DNA of 64,000 bases from Mycolicibacterium sp. CR10 (GCF_005222675.1 NZ_STGE01000024.1:1-64000), one strand, 5' to 3'; shown: positions 12,126 to 23,000, counted from the stretch's first letter. Notes: generated from the sequence alone by a model not told the origin. Made by a program: numbers and translations.

Positions 12126-14518
12126 GGCAGGGGGACAAGCTGTCGTTCCAGTTCCAGGACCTGGCGGGTGGTCTTCACCACGGTGTCGGGATTCAGGCTT
12201 ATCGAGTCGATGCCGATCCGGACCAGGAACTCGGCCATGTCCGGATAATCCGACGGGGCCTGTCCGCACAGTCCGGAGTGAATCCCGTTGCGGCGGCAGC
12301 CATCTACGGCTAGCCGAATCATTTCCTTGACGCCCTCGTCGCGTTCGTCGTAGTCGAAGGCAACGATCTCGCTGTCCCGGTCGACGCCGAGCGTGAGCTG
12401 GGTCAGGTCGTTGGAGCCGATGGAGAAGCCGTCGAAGCGTTTGGCGAATTCGTCGATCAGGATGACGTTGTTCGGGATCTCGCACATCGCGTACACCTTG
12501 AGCCCGTTCTCGCCCCGCTTCAGGCCGAGGGCGGCCATCGTCTGCAGGACGAGGTCGGCCTCGGCCACCCGACGCACGAACGGGAGCATCAGAATGACGT
12601 TGGTCAGACCCATGTCATTGCGAACGCGTTGCATCGCAAGGCATTCCAGTGCGAAGCCTTCGGCGTAGGCCGGATGCGCATAGCGTGAGGCACCGCGGAA
12701 GCCGATCATTGGGTTGCTCTCGGTGGGTTCGAAGCCCGCTCCGCCGAGCAGGCTGGCGTACTCGTTGGTCTTGAAGTCCGACATCCGCACGACCACCGGC
12801 TTGGGCCAGAACGCGGCGGCGATGGTGCCGATGCCCTCGGAGAGGCGCTCGGTGAAGAAGGCGCTGCCATCGGCATAACCCTGGGTGAGGTGCGCTATCG
12901 TGCGCCGCGCCTCAGGGTCGCGGACCTGCTCGGGGTGCAGCAGCGCCATCGGGTGCACCCGGATGTACTCGCTGATGATGAATTCCATCCGGGCAAGCCC
13001 CACACCGTCGTTGGGCAGAAATGACGTCTTGAACGCCAGGTCGGGGTTGCCGAGGTTGAGCATGATCTGGGTCTTCGGCCGCGCCACGTCACCGACCTCG
13101 GTGCGATCGACGTGGAAACCCACCGCGCCTTTGTAGACACGGCCGGAATCCCCCTCGGCGCAGGACACCGTCACGACCTGGCCGTCGGGTACGCAGGTGG
13201 TCGCGTCGCCGGTGCCCACCACGGCGGGGATGCCGAGTTCGCGGGCGATGATCGACGCGTGGCAGGTCCGGCCGCCACGGTTGGTGACGATCGCCGCGGC
13301 GGTCTTCATGACCGGCTCCCAGTCGGGCGTGGTGGTGTCGGCGACCAGCACCTGCCCGGGCTTGAATTCATGGAGCTGCGTGAGGTTCTCGATACGCTTC
13401 ACCGCGCCTGAGGCGATCCGCTCGCCGACCGAGCGGCCCTCGGTGAGGATCTCGCTCTTCCCCTCGAGCACGTAGGTCTCCAGCGCGGTCACGCTGTGCT
13501 GGGAGGCCACCGTCTCGGGTCGGGCCTGGACGATGTAGAGCTGTCCGTCCAACCCGTCCTTGGCCCACTCCATGTCCATCGGCCTGCCGTAGTGCGCCTC
13601 GATCGCACAGGCGTAGCCAGCCAGTTCCAGGACATCGTCGTCGGTGAGGCAGAAGCGGGCGCGGTCGGCCTTGGGGGTAGGGATGTTTCGCGTCGTGTTC
13701 TTGGTCTCGCCGTCGACGAGGATCATCTTCACGGCCTTGTCTCCGAGCAGGCGGCGCAGCACGGCGCGATGGCCCGCGAGATAGGTCGGCTTGTGGACGT
13801 AGTACTCGTCCGGGTCGACGGCGCCCTGAACGATGTTCTCACCGAGGCCGTAGGCGCCCGTGACGAAAACGGCGTCGCGGAAGCCAGATTCGGTGTCGAG
13901 GGAGAACATCACGCCGGAGGAGGAGATGTCGGAGCGCACCATCTTCATCACGCCGATCGACAGCGACACCTTGAAGTGGTCGAAGCCCTGGTCGATTCGG
14001 TAGTGGATGGCCCGGTCGGTGAACAGGCTGGCGAAACAACGGCGGCAGGTGTCGAGCAGACTCTCCTCGCCCTTGATGTTCAGGTACGAGTCCTGCTGGC
14101 CGGCGAAGCTGGCTGTCGGCAGGTCCTCGGCGGTCGCCGAACTGCGTACCGCCAGGCTCACCTCGTCGCCGTATTCCTCCTGAAGCGCGCGGTAGCCCTC
14201 CAGGATCGCGGCGGCTAGGTCATCGGGGAGTCCGGCGCCGTAGACGATCTCTCTGGCGCGCTTGGCCTTGCGTGCCAGCGCGGCGACGTCGGCGGGGTCG
14301 AGGTCGTCGAGTTCGGCATGGAGACGCTCCCAGGCGCCGGCCTCGTCCAACATGTAGCGGTAGGCGGCGGCAGTGATGGCGAACCCGTGCGGGACGCGCA
14401 CCCCCTGCCCGGACAGCTTCTGGAACATCTCGCCCAGCGAGGCGTTCTTTCCGCCGACGAGCGGCACATCATTGATGCCCATGTCTTCGAAAAAGCGAAC
14501 AAATTCAGATGTACCCAT
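12122..14518 (-). CDS. ppsA: phosphoenolpyruvate synthase
   Basis: The 798-residue enzyme converts pyruvate, ATP and water to PEP, AMP and phosphate. The N-terminal ATP-grasp part starts with VPLVGGKNASLGEM. The swivelling phosphohistidine domain carries GGRTCHASIIARELGIPAVVG, with the catalytic His near residue 419, close to E. coli His421. The C-terminal PEP/pyruvate barrel ends with GLCGQAPSDYPDMAEFL and SISLNPD, including the catalytic Cys. The length matches the family. It is the first gene of the operon running to 2238 and is divergent from gap. A DosR-like box lies about 75 bp upstream of its ATG. Pairing it with pyruvate:ferredoxin oxidoreductase suggests control of the pyruvate/PEP node under low oxygen (inference). 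Confidence 0.96.
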   Translation of the reverse strand: MGTSEFVRFFEDMGINDVPLVGGKNASLGEMFQKLSGQGVRVPHGFAITAAAYRYMLDEAGAWERLHAELDDLDPADVAALARKAKRAREIVYGAGLPDDLAAAILEGYRALQEEYGDEVSLAVRSSATAEDLPTASFAGQQDSYLNIKGEESLLDTCRRCFASLFTDRAIHYRIDQGFDHFKVSLSIGVMKMVRSDISSSGVMFSLDTESGFRDAVFVTGAYGLGENIVQGAVDPDEYYVHKPTYLAGHRAVLRRLLGDKAVKMILVDGETKNTTRNIPTPKADRARFCLTDDDVLELAGYACAIEAHYGRPMDMEWAKDGLDGQLYIVQARPETVASQHSVTALETYVLEGKSEILTEGRSVGERIASGAVKRIENLTQLHEFKPGQVLVADTTTPDWEPVMKTAAAIVTNRGGRTCHASIIARELGIPAVVGTGDATTCVPDGQVVTVSCAEGDSGRVYKGAVGFHVDRTEVGDVARPKTQIMLNLGNPDLAFKTSFLPNDGVGLARMEFIISEYIRVHPMALLHPEQVRDPEARRTIAHLTQGYADGSAFFTERLSEGIGTIAAAFWPKPVVVRMSDFKTNEYASLLGGAGFEPTESNPMIGFRGASRYAHPAYAEGFALECLAMQRVRNDMGLTNVILMLPFVRRVAEADLVLQTMAALGLKRGENGLKVYAMCEIPNNVILIDEFAKRFDGFSIGSNDLTQLTLGVDRDSEIVAFDYDERDEGVKEMIRLAVDGCRRNGIHSGLCGQAPSDYPDMAEFLVRIGIDSISLNPDTVVKTTRQVLELERQLVPLP

Positions 14519-15861
<1,343 letters not shown>

Positions 15862-15883
15862 GTTCCGGTTGGGCACCGGACGG

Positions 15884-15923
15884 AACGACGTTGTCCCTAC
15901 GGGTAAGGGACTTGCGACCCTCC
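15884..15923. promoter_or_regulatory. DosR-like box pair upstream of tgs1-like gene
   Basis: The proximal core GGGACTTGCGACCC at 15907–15920 matches 11 of 14 positions of the DosR core and ends 35 bp before the tgs1 ATG. A half-site ending TTGTCCC at 15884–15897 lies about two helical turns upstream. The arrangement recalls the paired boxes known for M. tuberculosis DosR promoters. Function is inferred. Confidence 0.6.
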
Positions 15924-15955
15924 CGCGCGACCGCCGCAGAGTGCAGTGTCACTGT

Positions 15956-17350
15956 ATGGAGCATCTGACCACGCTTGATGCGAGCTTCCTGCAGGCCGAA
16001 GACTCCGACCCCCACGTCAGTCTGGCCGTCGGCGCCGTGTCGATCATCGAGGGTCCAGCTCCTGACTACGGCGATCTCGCGGCGGCGTTCGCCGAACGGG
16101 CACAAGGCATTCCACGCTGCACGCAGGTTCTGCACACCAGGCCGTTCGACCTCGCCGCGCCGGAATGGGTGGACGATCCGCACTTCGACATCGCGCACCA
16201 CCTACACCACGTCGCGTTGCCCTACCCGGGCGACAAAGCCGAGCTGCACGCGATGATCGCCAACATCATGGAGCGTCGGCTCGACCGTGACCGGCCGCTG
16301 TGGGAGTGCTGGATCATCGAAGGCCTCGACGGCGACCGGTGGGCGACGCTGATGAAGATCCACCACTGCATCGCCGACGGCATCGCCACGGCGCAGATGC
16401 TGGCGAGGTTGAGCGACGAGGGGGCCGGCGAGACCTTCGCAAGTGACATCCGGGCGGCGCACGATTCCGGGCCGTCCTTTCTGAGCCTGCTGCGGCCAAG
16501 GCTCAACCCGCTGGACTGGATGAACGACGTCGTGCGCGCGACGTTCGCCGCCACCAGCGCCGCGGAACACGCCGTGGTGGGTGCGGTCGAGCTGACCGCC
16601 CGCGTGCTGACCGCCGGCGAAGAGTCCTCGCTCAACGGATCTGTCACGCGGATGCGTCGCTTCAGCGCCGCGATGGTGGACCTCGCCGTCATGAAGAAGG
16701 TGGCCCGGAACTTCGACGTGACGATCAACGACGTGGCACTGGCGGCAATCACTAGCAGTTACCGGGCCATGCTGCTCGACCGCGGCGAATCGCCCCACGC
16801 GCTGCGGACCCTGGTTCCGGTGTCCATGCGCTCGGTCGATCACTTCGACGTCACCGACAATCGGGTGTCGGCGATGCTGCCGATGCTGCCGGTCGACGAG
16901 CCCGACCCGGTCAAGCAGTTGCAGATCGTGCACAGGCGGCTGGACCGGGCCAAGGGCAGTGGTCAGCGGGAGGGTGGCAGTGCAGTGTTCGCGGCCGCAG
17001 GCAACATTCCTTTTGCCCTCTCGGCGTGGACGATTCGACTCATCACCCGCCTGCCGCAGAAGTCGGTGACCGCGTTGGCCACCAATGTGCCCGGCCCGCG
17101 CGGGCCACAGCGGGTGCTGGGCCGGAAGGTGGTGGAGATCCTGCCCATCCCGCCGATCGCGCTGCACCTGCGCACCGGGATCGCGATGCTCAGCTACGCC
17201 GGCCGGTTCTCCTTCGGCATCACCGCCGACTACGACAGCGCGCCCGACGTCGACGCGCTCGCCCGCGGGATCGAGGACGCGGTAGCACGCTTGGCGGCAA
17301 TCGGCCGCTCACAAGATCGATCAGCACGAGTGGAAGACGACGCCAAATGA
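15956..17350 (+). CDS. tgs1: Tgs1-like triacylglycerol synthase / wax ester synthase (WS/DGAT)
   Basis: The 464-residue protein is nearly the size of Rv3130c (Tgs1), the hypoxia-induced enzyme that acylates diacylglycerol to storage triacylglycerol. It has the acyltransferase motif HHxxxDG as HHCIADG (His136–Gly142) and the family features RPLWE (~113) and PLNG-like segments. The start at 15956 (MEHLTTLDASF) aligns with the family N terminus; the longer open frame upstream runs through the DosR-like box and is not used. The stop overlaps the next WS/DGAT start (ATGA), so the two are translationally coupled. It probably acts at the membrane or lipid-droplet surface. The tgs1 symbol rests on length, motif and box context rather than an alignment. 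Confidence 0.9.
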   Translation: MEHLTTLDASFLQAEDSDPHVSLAVGAVSIIEGPAPDYGDLAAAFAERAQGIPRCTQVLHTRPFDLAAPEWVDDPHFDIAHHLHHVALPYPGDKAELHAMIANIMERRLDRDRPLWECWIIEGLDGDRWATLMKIHHCIADGIATAQMLARLSDEGAGETFASDIRAAHDSGPSFLSLLRPRLNPLDWMNDVVRATFAATSAAEHAVVGAVELTARVLTAGEESSLNGSVTRMRRFSAAMVDLAVMKKVARNFDVTINDVALAAITSSYRAMLLDRGESPHALRTLVPVSMRSVDHFDVTDNRVSAMLPMLPVDEPDPVKQLQIVHRRLDRAKGSGQREGGSAVFAAAGNIPFALSAWTIRLITRLPQKSVTALATNVPGPRGPQRVLGRKVVEILPIPPIALHLRTGIAMLSYAGRFSFGITADYDSAPDVDALARGIEDAVARLAAIGRSQDRSARVEDDAK

Positions 17351-18729
17351 CACAGTTCATGCGCAACAGCGATGCGTTCACCTGGGCGATGGAAAGCGAT
17401 CCCCGGCTGCGTTCGACAGTGGTCACGGTCGTCATGCTCGACCGGTCGCCGGACTGGAACGAGGTGCGTGACCGCTTCGAAGTCGTCTCGCGTTCGGTGC
17501 CGATGTTCCGGCAGCGCGTCGTTCCCTCCCCGCCGCCCGCGCCACCGCGGTGGGAGGATGCCCCCGACTTCGACCTCGACTTCCACATGCGCAGAGTGAC
17601 CGCGGCCGCGCCCGGCTCCATGGACACCGTGCTGGAGATGGCGCGAGTCGCGGCGATGGAGGACTTCGATCGTGCCCGCCCGCTCTGGGAGGCCACGCTG
17701 ATTGATGGTCTCGAAAACGGCGGCGCGGCAATGCTCCTGAAGTTCCATCATGCCCTGACCGACGGCGTCGGCGGTGTCCAGATCGCGATGATCCTCTTCG
17801 ATCTGACGGAGTCCCCTGAGAAGCACGGTCCGGTGGCGGCGTTGCCCGAAGTGCCCCCGCCATCGTGGTTGCGCGGCTACACCGACGCCGCTCGGTACGA
17901 CGCACGAGTGGTCGGTGACGTGCTGATGGGCAGTCTGAAGCTGGCGCCGAAGCTGGTCTCCCAGGGTGTTCGTCGGCCGGTGAACACCGTGTCGTCGGCC
18001 GCCGAACTGGCCGCCTCGGTCTACCGGACCATGCGGCCGGTCAACCGGAAGGGCTCGCCGCTGATGAGCGAGCGCAGCCTGCTGCGCCGACTCGGGGTGT
18101 TGGAAGTTCCGTTCCCGCAGCTGCGTGCGGCCGCCCATCGCGGTGGCGGCGCCCTCAATGACGCGTTCGTCGCGAGCGTGGCCGCCGGACTGCGCCGTTA
18201 CCACGACAAGCACGGCGTCACTGTCGGCGACCTTCACCTGACCATGCCGATGAGCCTGCGCGAAAAAGGCGACGAGATGGGCGGCAACCGGATCATGATC
18301 ATGCGGTTCGACGTGCCCGTCGGCGTCGTCGACCCTGCCGAGCGGATCCGGCAGATTCGTGACCGCACCAGTGTGGTGCGTTCCGAGAAGTCACTGCCGT
18401 ACACCCAGTGGATCGCCGGTGCGCTGAACATGATGCCGCGGTGGTACATCGGCTCGATCCTGCGCAACGTCGACTTCCTCTGCAGCGACGTCCCGGGGAT
18501 TCCGGTGCCGGTGTTCCTCGGCGGGGCAAAGGTGTTGACCCAGTACGGATTCGGCCCGACCATCGGCGCGGCCGTCAACGTCACGCTGCTGACCTACGTC
18601 GACAAGTGCACGCTGGGCATCGATGTGGATACCGCGGCGATCCCCGACTTCGACGTCTTCTTCGACTGCCTCGTCGCCGGTTTCGACGAAGTGCTGGCAC
18701 TCGGCTCACCTGAGCCTGACGGCGACTAG
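17347..18729 (+). CDS. WS/DGAT family O-acyltransferase (second copy)
   Basis: This is a 460-residue wax-ester/triacylglycerol synthase family member. The catalytic HHxxxDG appears as HHALTDG (His134–Gly140), preceded by RPLWEATLIDGL. The C-terminal NVPG-like motif appears as CSDVPGIPVPVF. I placed the ATG at 17347, in the ATGA overlap with the tgs1-like stop; this matches the family N terminus (NSDAFTWAMES). The proline-rich stretch PSPPPAPPRWE near residues 60–70 is typical of mycobacterial WS/DGATs. It is in an operon with tgs1 and likely induced with it. Substrate preference (alcohol or diacylglycerol) cannot be read from the sequence. Confidence 0.92.
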   Translation: MTQFMRNSDAFTWAMESDPRLRSTVVTVVMLDRSPDWNEVRDRFEVVSRSVPMFRQRVVPSPPPAPPRWEDAPDFDLDFHMRRVTAAAPGSMDTVLEMARVAAMEDFDRARPLWEATLIDGLENGGAAMLLKFHHALTDGVGGVQIAMILFDLTESPEKHGPVAALPEVPPPSWLRGYTDAARYDARVVGDVLMGSLKLAPKLVSQGVRRPVNTVSSAAELAASVYRTMRPVNRKGSPLMSERSLLRRLGVLEVPFPQLRAAAHRGGGALNDAFVASVAAGLRRYHDKHGVTVGDLHLTMPMSLREKGDEMGGNRIMIMRFDVPVGVVDPAERIRQIRDRTSVVRSEKSLPYTQWIAGALNMMPRWYIGSILRNVDFLCSDVPGIPVPVFLGGAKVLTQYGFGPTIGAAVNVTLLTYVDKCTLGIDVDTAAIPDFDVFFDCLVAGFDEVLALGSPEPDGD

Positions 18730-18742
18730 GGCCGAAAGACCC
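18729..18742. promoter_or_regulatory. DosR-like box after WS/DGAT operon
   Basis: GGGCCGAAAGACCC matches 11 of 14 positions of the DosR core. It begins on the last base of the upstream stop codon, 75 bp before the sulfatase stub and 225 bp before the intact sulfatase. It may originally have driven the now-decayed gene. Confidence 0.5.
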
Positions 18743-18817
18743 TAGCCGGGTCGCCGCAGCCGCTTAACGTTACTGATGCCGCGGCATCAGCAGGCTTGGA
18801 CGAACGAAGGGCACTTG

Positions 18818-18924
18818 GTGGCTGACCAACCGAACATCCTGATCATCTGGGGCGACGACATCGGCCAGAGCAATCTGAGCTGCTGATGGCGAAGCTGCAG
18901 GAAGGCGCTTCCAGCAGCACGTGA
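18818..18924 (+). pseudogene. decayed sulfatase stub
   Basis: A GTG at 18818, preceded by GAAGGG, opens a 22-residue frame reading VADQPNILIIWGDDIG followed by QSNLSC, then TGA at 18884–18886. The PNILIIWGDDIG block is the typical first strand of arylsulfatases with its two metal-binding Asp residues, so this is a sulfatase N terminus cut short. Immediately after, in another frame from the ATG at 18886, MAKLQEGASSST resembles a sulfatase C-terminal tail. This suggests that a large internal deletion joined the two ends (inference). It is distinct from the intact sulfatase that follows, whose equivalent block reads PNVLFIVIDDMG. Confidence 0.65.
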
Positions 18925-18967
18925 CCCTTACATGCAAGGCCGGACTGAGAAAAGTGATGGAAACACC

Positions 18968-21319
18968 GTGGCACTGAACGAGTATCAGCCGGGCACCGCG
19001 TTCACCGGGGTCATCGGGCGCACGCCCGCAGAGTCAGTGCCGGCGTGGCCGGCCCCGACGCGCGCCAAGGACGACGCGCCGAATGTCCTGTTCATCGTCA
19101 TCGACGATATGGGTTTCGGTCACCTGGGCTGCTACGGCAGTCCGATCGCCACCCCGAATATCGACGCGCTGGCCGCGGAGGGTCTGCGGTACGCGAACAT
19201 GCACACCACGGCGCTGTGCTCGCCCTCGCGATCCTGCATCATCAACGGTCGCAACCATCATTCGAATCACCTGGCCTGCCTGACGAACGGATCAACGGGC
19301 TTCCCGGGCTCGGATGGCTACATCCCGTTCGAGAACGGCTACCTGTCGGAGATCCTGAAGGGGGTCGGCTACAACACCTACTGCGTCGGGAAGTGGCACC
19401 TGGCGCCGGAGGAGACCATGACCGCGGCGGGGCCCTACGACCGGTGGCCGCTGGGGCGAGGTTTCGAGCGGTATTACGGATTCCTGGGCGGCGACACCCA
19501 TCAGTACTACCCGGAGCTGGTCCGCGACAACTCGCAGACCGAACCGGAAACGACCCCGGAGCAGGGGTACCACCTGACCCCCGACCTGGTGGAGAAGGCC
19601 AAGGCGATGATCGCCGACGCCAAGCAGGTTGCGCCGAACAAGCCGTTCTTCATGTACTTCGCGCCCGGAGCGATGCACTCGCCGCACCACGTGCCGAAGG
19701 AGTGGGCAGACAAGTACGCGGGCAAGTTCGACGAAGGCTGGGATGTTTACCGCGAGAGGGTGTTCGAGCAGCAGAAGAAGCTCGGGGTGATCCCCGAGAG
19801 TGCCGTGCTGTCACACCATGACCCCGATGTGCAGGAATGGAACTCGCTGTCGGCAGACGAACGCCGCCTCTACGCGCGCATGATGGAGGTGTTCGCCGGT
19901 TTCCTCGAACACACCGACCACTACCTCGGGGAGCTTGTCGACTTCTTGAAGGAGCTCGGTCAGTACGACAACACTCTGATCATGCTGGTCTCCGACAACG
20001 GCTCCAGCGCGGAAGGGGGACCGACCGGATCGGTCAATGAGTGTCGGTTCTTCAACAATGTCGCCGACACCGTCGAGGACGGACTTGACCACATCGACGA
20101 AATCGGCGGACCTGCCCTGTTCAACCACTTCCCCTGGGGTTGGACGAACGCGGGCAATACCCCGTTTCGGCGGTGGAAGCGTGAGACATACCGTGGCGGT
20201 GTCACCGATCCGTTCATCGTCAGCTGGCCCCGTGGAATCACCGCTCGCGGCGAAACCCGGACGCAGTACACGCACATCATCGACATGGTGCCGACCGTGC
20301 TCGACGCACTTGGCGTCGAGCCGCCGGGCGCCATCGGCGGCGTGACGCAGTCGCCGATCGAAGGCGTCAGCTTTTGTCACACGTTCGTCGACGCCGCCGC
20401 GCCGACACGGCGCACCACCCAGTATTTCGAGATGCTTGGTCACCGGTCGATCTACCACGACGGGTGGCGTGCCGTATGTCCCTGGCCGGGAACATCGTTC
20501 GCTGAATCCGGACGTAAGTTCGGAGACGTGATCACGGCCGAGATGCTCACCGAGCTCGACGCGGGGGGATGGGAGCTCTATCACGTCGACGAGCACTACG
20601 CCGAGACCACCAACCTCGCCGAACCGGAGCGGGCACGCCTGATCGCCATGATCGGCATGTGGTACACCGAGGCCGGCCGATACAACGTGCTTCCGATCGA
20701 CAGTCGCGCCACCGCCCGCATCGCCGAGGAACGGCCGCAGATCGCACAGAGCCGCGATCGCTATGTGTTGTACCCGGGCACGCAGTCGATCCCGGCGGCG
20801 GCGGCGCCCAAGATCCTGAATCGGCCGTACTCGATCAACGCCGAGATTGATGCCCCGGAAGGTGCCGAGGGCGTGTTGCTCAGCATGGGTGGCAACGACG
20901 GCGGCATCGCACTCTACGTCCAGGGCGGGCGGCTGTGCTTTGCGCACAACTACGTCGCCAAGGAGATCTTCTACGTCAGGTCGGCGACAATCGTGCCCTC
21001 CGGGCGACACTTTCTCAGCATGGAGTTCGAGCCGACGGGCAAGCCGGATGTGAAGAGCGGGAAGGGAACTCCGGGGCACGTGCGGCTGTTCGTCGACGGC
21101 GCCGAGGTAGGCCGCGGTGATCTTCCGGTGACGACACCGATCCGCCTGGCCCAAGGCGGCGCGATGCTCGTCGGGGCGGATACGGGATCAGCAGTGACAC
21201 CTGAATACGTGGCGCCGTTCCGGTTTACCCATCGGATTCATCGCGTGATTGTGGACGTGAGCGGCGAGCACGTCGAAGACTACGAAGCCCAGATGAAGAT
21301 CGCGCTCGCGAAGCAGTAG
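18968..21319 (+). CDS. formylglycine-dependent sulfatase (large arylsulfatase)
   Basis: The 783-residue enzyme of the large mycobacterial sulfatase type (AtsD-like) hydrolyses sulfate esters. PNVLFIVIDDMGFGHLG (~39–55) carries the metal-binding Asp pair. CSPSR at Cys84 is the Cys-type motif converted to formylglycine by a maturase (not in this window). GKWHL and VSDNGSSAEGG are further active-site blocks. A ~200-residue C-terminal beta-rich domain follows (GVLLSMGGNDGG onward). The start could be GTG 18968 or ATG 18932; I chose GTG because the extra residues are unlike the family and derive from the stub region. No signal peptide is visible. The BASS-like transporter starts 12 bp downstream and is probably co-transcribed. 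Confidence 0.92.
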   Translation: MALNEYQPGTAFTGVIGRTPAESVPAWPAPTRAKDDAPNVLFIVIDDMGFGHLGCYGSPIATPNIDALAAEGLRYANMHTTALCSPSRSCIINGRNHHSNHLACLTNGSTGFPGSDGYIPFENGYLSEILKGVGYNTYCVGKWHLAPEETMTAAGPYDRWPLGRGFERYYGFLGGDTHQYYPELVRDNSQTEPETTPEQGYHLTPDLVEKAKAMIADAKQVAPNKPFFMYFAPGAMHSPHHVPKEWADKYAGKFDEGWDVYRERVFEQQKKLGVIPESAVLSHHDPDVQEWNSLSADERRLYARMMEVFAGFLEHTDHYLGELVDFLKELGQYDNTLIMLVSDNGSSAEGGPTGSVNECRFFNNVADTVEDGLDHIDEIGGPALFNHFPWGWTNAGNTPFRRWKRETYRGGVTDPFIVSWPRGITARGETRTQYTHIIDMVPTVLDALGVEPPGAIGGVTQSPIEGVSFCHTFVDAAAPTRRTTQYFEMLGHRSIYHDGWRAVCPWPGTSFAESGRKFGDVITAEMLTELDAGGWELYHVDEHYAETTNLAEPERARLIAMIGMWYTEAGRYNVLPIDSRATARIAEERPQIAQSRDRYVLYPGTQSIPAAAAPKILNRPYSINAEIDAPEGAEGVLLSMGGNDGGIALYVQGGRLCFAHNYVAKEIFYVRSATIVPSGRHFLSMEFEPTGKPDVKSGKGTPGHVRLFVDGAEVGRGDLPVTTPIRLAQGGAMLVGADTGSAVTPEYVAPFRFTHRIHRVIVDVSGEHVEDYEAQMKIALAKQ

Positions 21320-21331
21320 CGGACGCGGGCC

Positions 21332-22195
21332 GTGGACCTCAAACACCTTGTCGTCGTAGCGTTCCAGATCAGTCTGTTCGTCATCGTCTTCGGCTACGGG
21401 CTCAGAGCGGAGTTCGACGACCTGCTGTACCTGTTCCGCCGTCCGGCACTGCTGGCGCGCTCGTTGATCGCGGTCCTGATCGCGATGCCCGCCGTCGCCG
21501 TCGCGCTGGCACGGTCATTCGACTTCGTGCCGACAGTCTCGATTGCCCTGGTGGCACTGGCCATCTCACCGTTACCGCCGCTGTTGCCCAGCCGCGAGGC
21601 CAAGGCGGGCGGAGGCGAGCGTTACGGTCTTGGCTTGATGGTGGTACTGGCCGTGCTGTCCATCGCTTGGGTTCCGTTGTCCGTGCAACTGATCGGGTTG
21701 GCCTTCGATCGGACCTACGTGGTGTCAGCCGGCGACATCGCCGTTGTCACGTCGACGTCAATCCTGCTGCCGCTGTTGATCGGGATGGTCACTCGCAGGG
21801 TGGCCACCCACTTCGCCGTCAAGATCTCGGCAATCGTCGAAAAGGCCGGAAAAGTGCTGATGCCCGTCGCTGCGGTCGTACTGCTGATTGCCGTCGCACC
21901 CGACGTATGGCGCCTCGTGGGTGACGGCACCCTGCTCGCGATCACGGTGTTCGTCGTGACGGGCTTCGCCGTCGGACATCTGTTGGGTGGTCCGGAGCCC
22001 GAACATGCCGCGGTGCTGGCCTTCTCCGCCGCGTGCCGTCACCCCGGCACCGCCCTGGCGGTGGCGGCCGCGAACTACCCGGATGAGAATCTGAGGGCAG
22101 CGGTTCTGATCTACCTCGCCGTCAACATCGTCCTCGGCCTGTCCTACGCATTCTGGCAGCGGCGCCGCGCGGCACGAGTCAGCGTGCTCAGATGA
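21332..22195 (+). CDS. bile acid:sodium symporter (BASS)-type membrane transporter
   Basis: The 287-residue integral membrane protein has about nine hydrophobic segments beginning at residue 5 (LVVVAFQISLFVIVFGYGL). The SAACRHPGTALAVAAA block near residue 240 resembles the conserved core of BASS/NTCP-like transporters. The start is a GTG 12 bp after the sulfatase stop, implying one operon. Family members move organic anions, including sulfated sterols, with sodium. Coupling to a sulfatase suggests uptake or export of a sulfated compound or its product (inference). Its 3' end overlaps the convergent gene at 22188 by eight bases. Confidence 0.8.
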   Translation: MDLKHLVVVAFQISLFVIVFGYGLRAEFDDLLYLFRRPALLARSLIAVLIAMPAVAVALARSFDFVPTVSIALVALAISPLPPLLPSREAKAGGGERYGLGLMVVLAVLSIAWVPLSVQLIGLAFDRTYVVSAGDIAVVTSTSILLPLLIGMVTRRVATHFAVKISAIVEKAGKVLMPVAAVVLLIAVAPDVWRLVGDGTLLAITVFVVTGFAVGHLLGGPEPEHAAVLAFSAACRHPGTALAVAAANYPDENLRAAVLIYLAVNIVLGLSYAFWQRRRAARVSVLR

Positions 22196-22868
22196 TCCCG
22201 AGCCCGTGAAGCGCCTTGACCAGGAACCATGTGCCGAAGACGAGTCCGAGGACGATGAGCATCGACCGGCTGTACTTCGACAACTGGTCCGAAAGGACTG
22301 CCAGAACCGACTCGGCGCGTCGTGGGGCGCAGTAAGTGATTCCGATGAGCACCAGCTGGATTATCGAGGCCAGCAGGACGAACACCAGGAACATGCCGAT
22401 CGCCAGCGGCCGTCCGAAGTCGGCTTCGCCGATCGCCGCGATCGCGCCCAGGGTGAAGATCCAAAACTTCGGTTCGATGAGCAGCAGCCCGAACCCGAGG
22501 AGGAAAGCCCGCTGCGGCGTAAGGGAGTCGGCGATCGTCATCCACTTCGGCGGGGGCGCGTCTTCATCAGGTGCGTTTAGCAGCTCACGGACCGCGACGA
22601 CGTACATCAGGACCGCGAGAATCAGCAGGACGGTCGGCAGGATATAGCCGTGGTGCTCGCTACCGGGGCCGCGGTTGCGACCGGAATGCAGGATCAGCCC
22701 GAATACGATTCCTTGCAGCACGCGCAGCGTGGCCATGCCCGCTACCCACCCGACCGCCGCAAGGCGTCCGGAGGGCGAGCGGAGCAGCAGGATCGTGATG
22801 ATGATCTGGACCGGCACCACCGCGCTGCCGATGATCATGGGGGACAACGTGATCCACAGATTGCTCAT
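22188..22868 (-). CDS. GAP/Sap-type (sulfolipid-addressing-like) membrane protein
   Basis: The 226-residue protein has about six transmembrane segments, beginning near residue 5 (LSPMIIGSAVVPVQIIITILLL). The pattern is typical of the mycobacterial GAP family related to Sap, the sulfolipid-1 addressing protein, and to LysE-like exporters. A proline-rich cytoplasmic loop (NAPDEDAPPPKWM) lies near residues 102–114. It is divergent from the second sulfatase gene and convergent with the BASS transporter. In this family such proteins are thought to help export glycolipids such as glycopeptidolipids or sulfolipid. The substrate here is unknown. The neighbouring sulfatases make a sulfated lipid a reasonable guess only. 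Confidence 0.78.
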   Translation of the reverse strand: MSNLWITLSPMIIGSAVVPVQIIITILLLRSPSGRLAAVGWVAGMATLRVLQGIVFGLILHSGRNRGPGSEHHGYILPTVLLILAVLMYVVAVRELLNAPDEDAPPPKWMTIADSLTPQRAFLLGFGLLLIEPKFWIFTLGAIAAIGEADFGRPLAIGMFLVFVLLASIIQLVLIGITYCAPRRAESVLAVLSDQLSKYSRSMLIVLGLVFGTWFLVKALHGLGII

Positions 22869-22986
22869 GTCAACAACCTCGATCGTTCGCGGTCAGCGGG
22901 CGCATCGCTCATCGACGGAGTGTGACACGCCGCTGCGGTTTCGATCGGCGTTCGGGACGAGGCGGCCACCACGACTTCACGGGGAG

Positions 22987-23000
22987 AGGACCAAAGTCAT
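22987..23000. promoter_or_regulatory. DosR-like box upstream of second sulfatase
   Basis: AGGACCAAAGTCAT matches 10 of 14 positions of the DosR core. It lies in the 232-bp divergent region between the GAP-type gene and the sulfatase, 101 bp before the chosen GTG. Four bases downstream begins a perfect inverted repeat GGGAC-N6-GTCCC (23004–23019), whose spacer is two bases longer than a normal DosR box. Confidence 0.45.
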
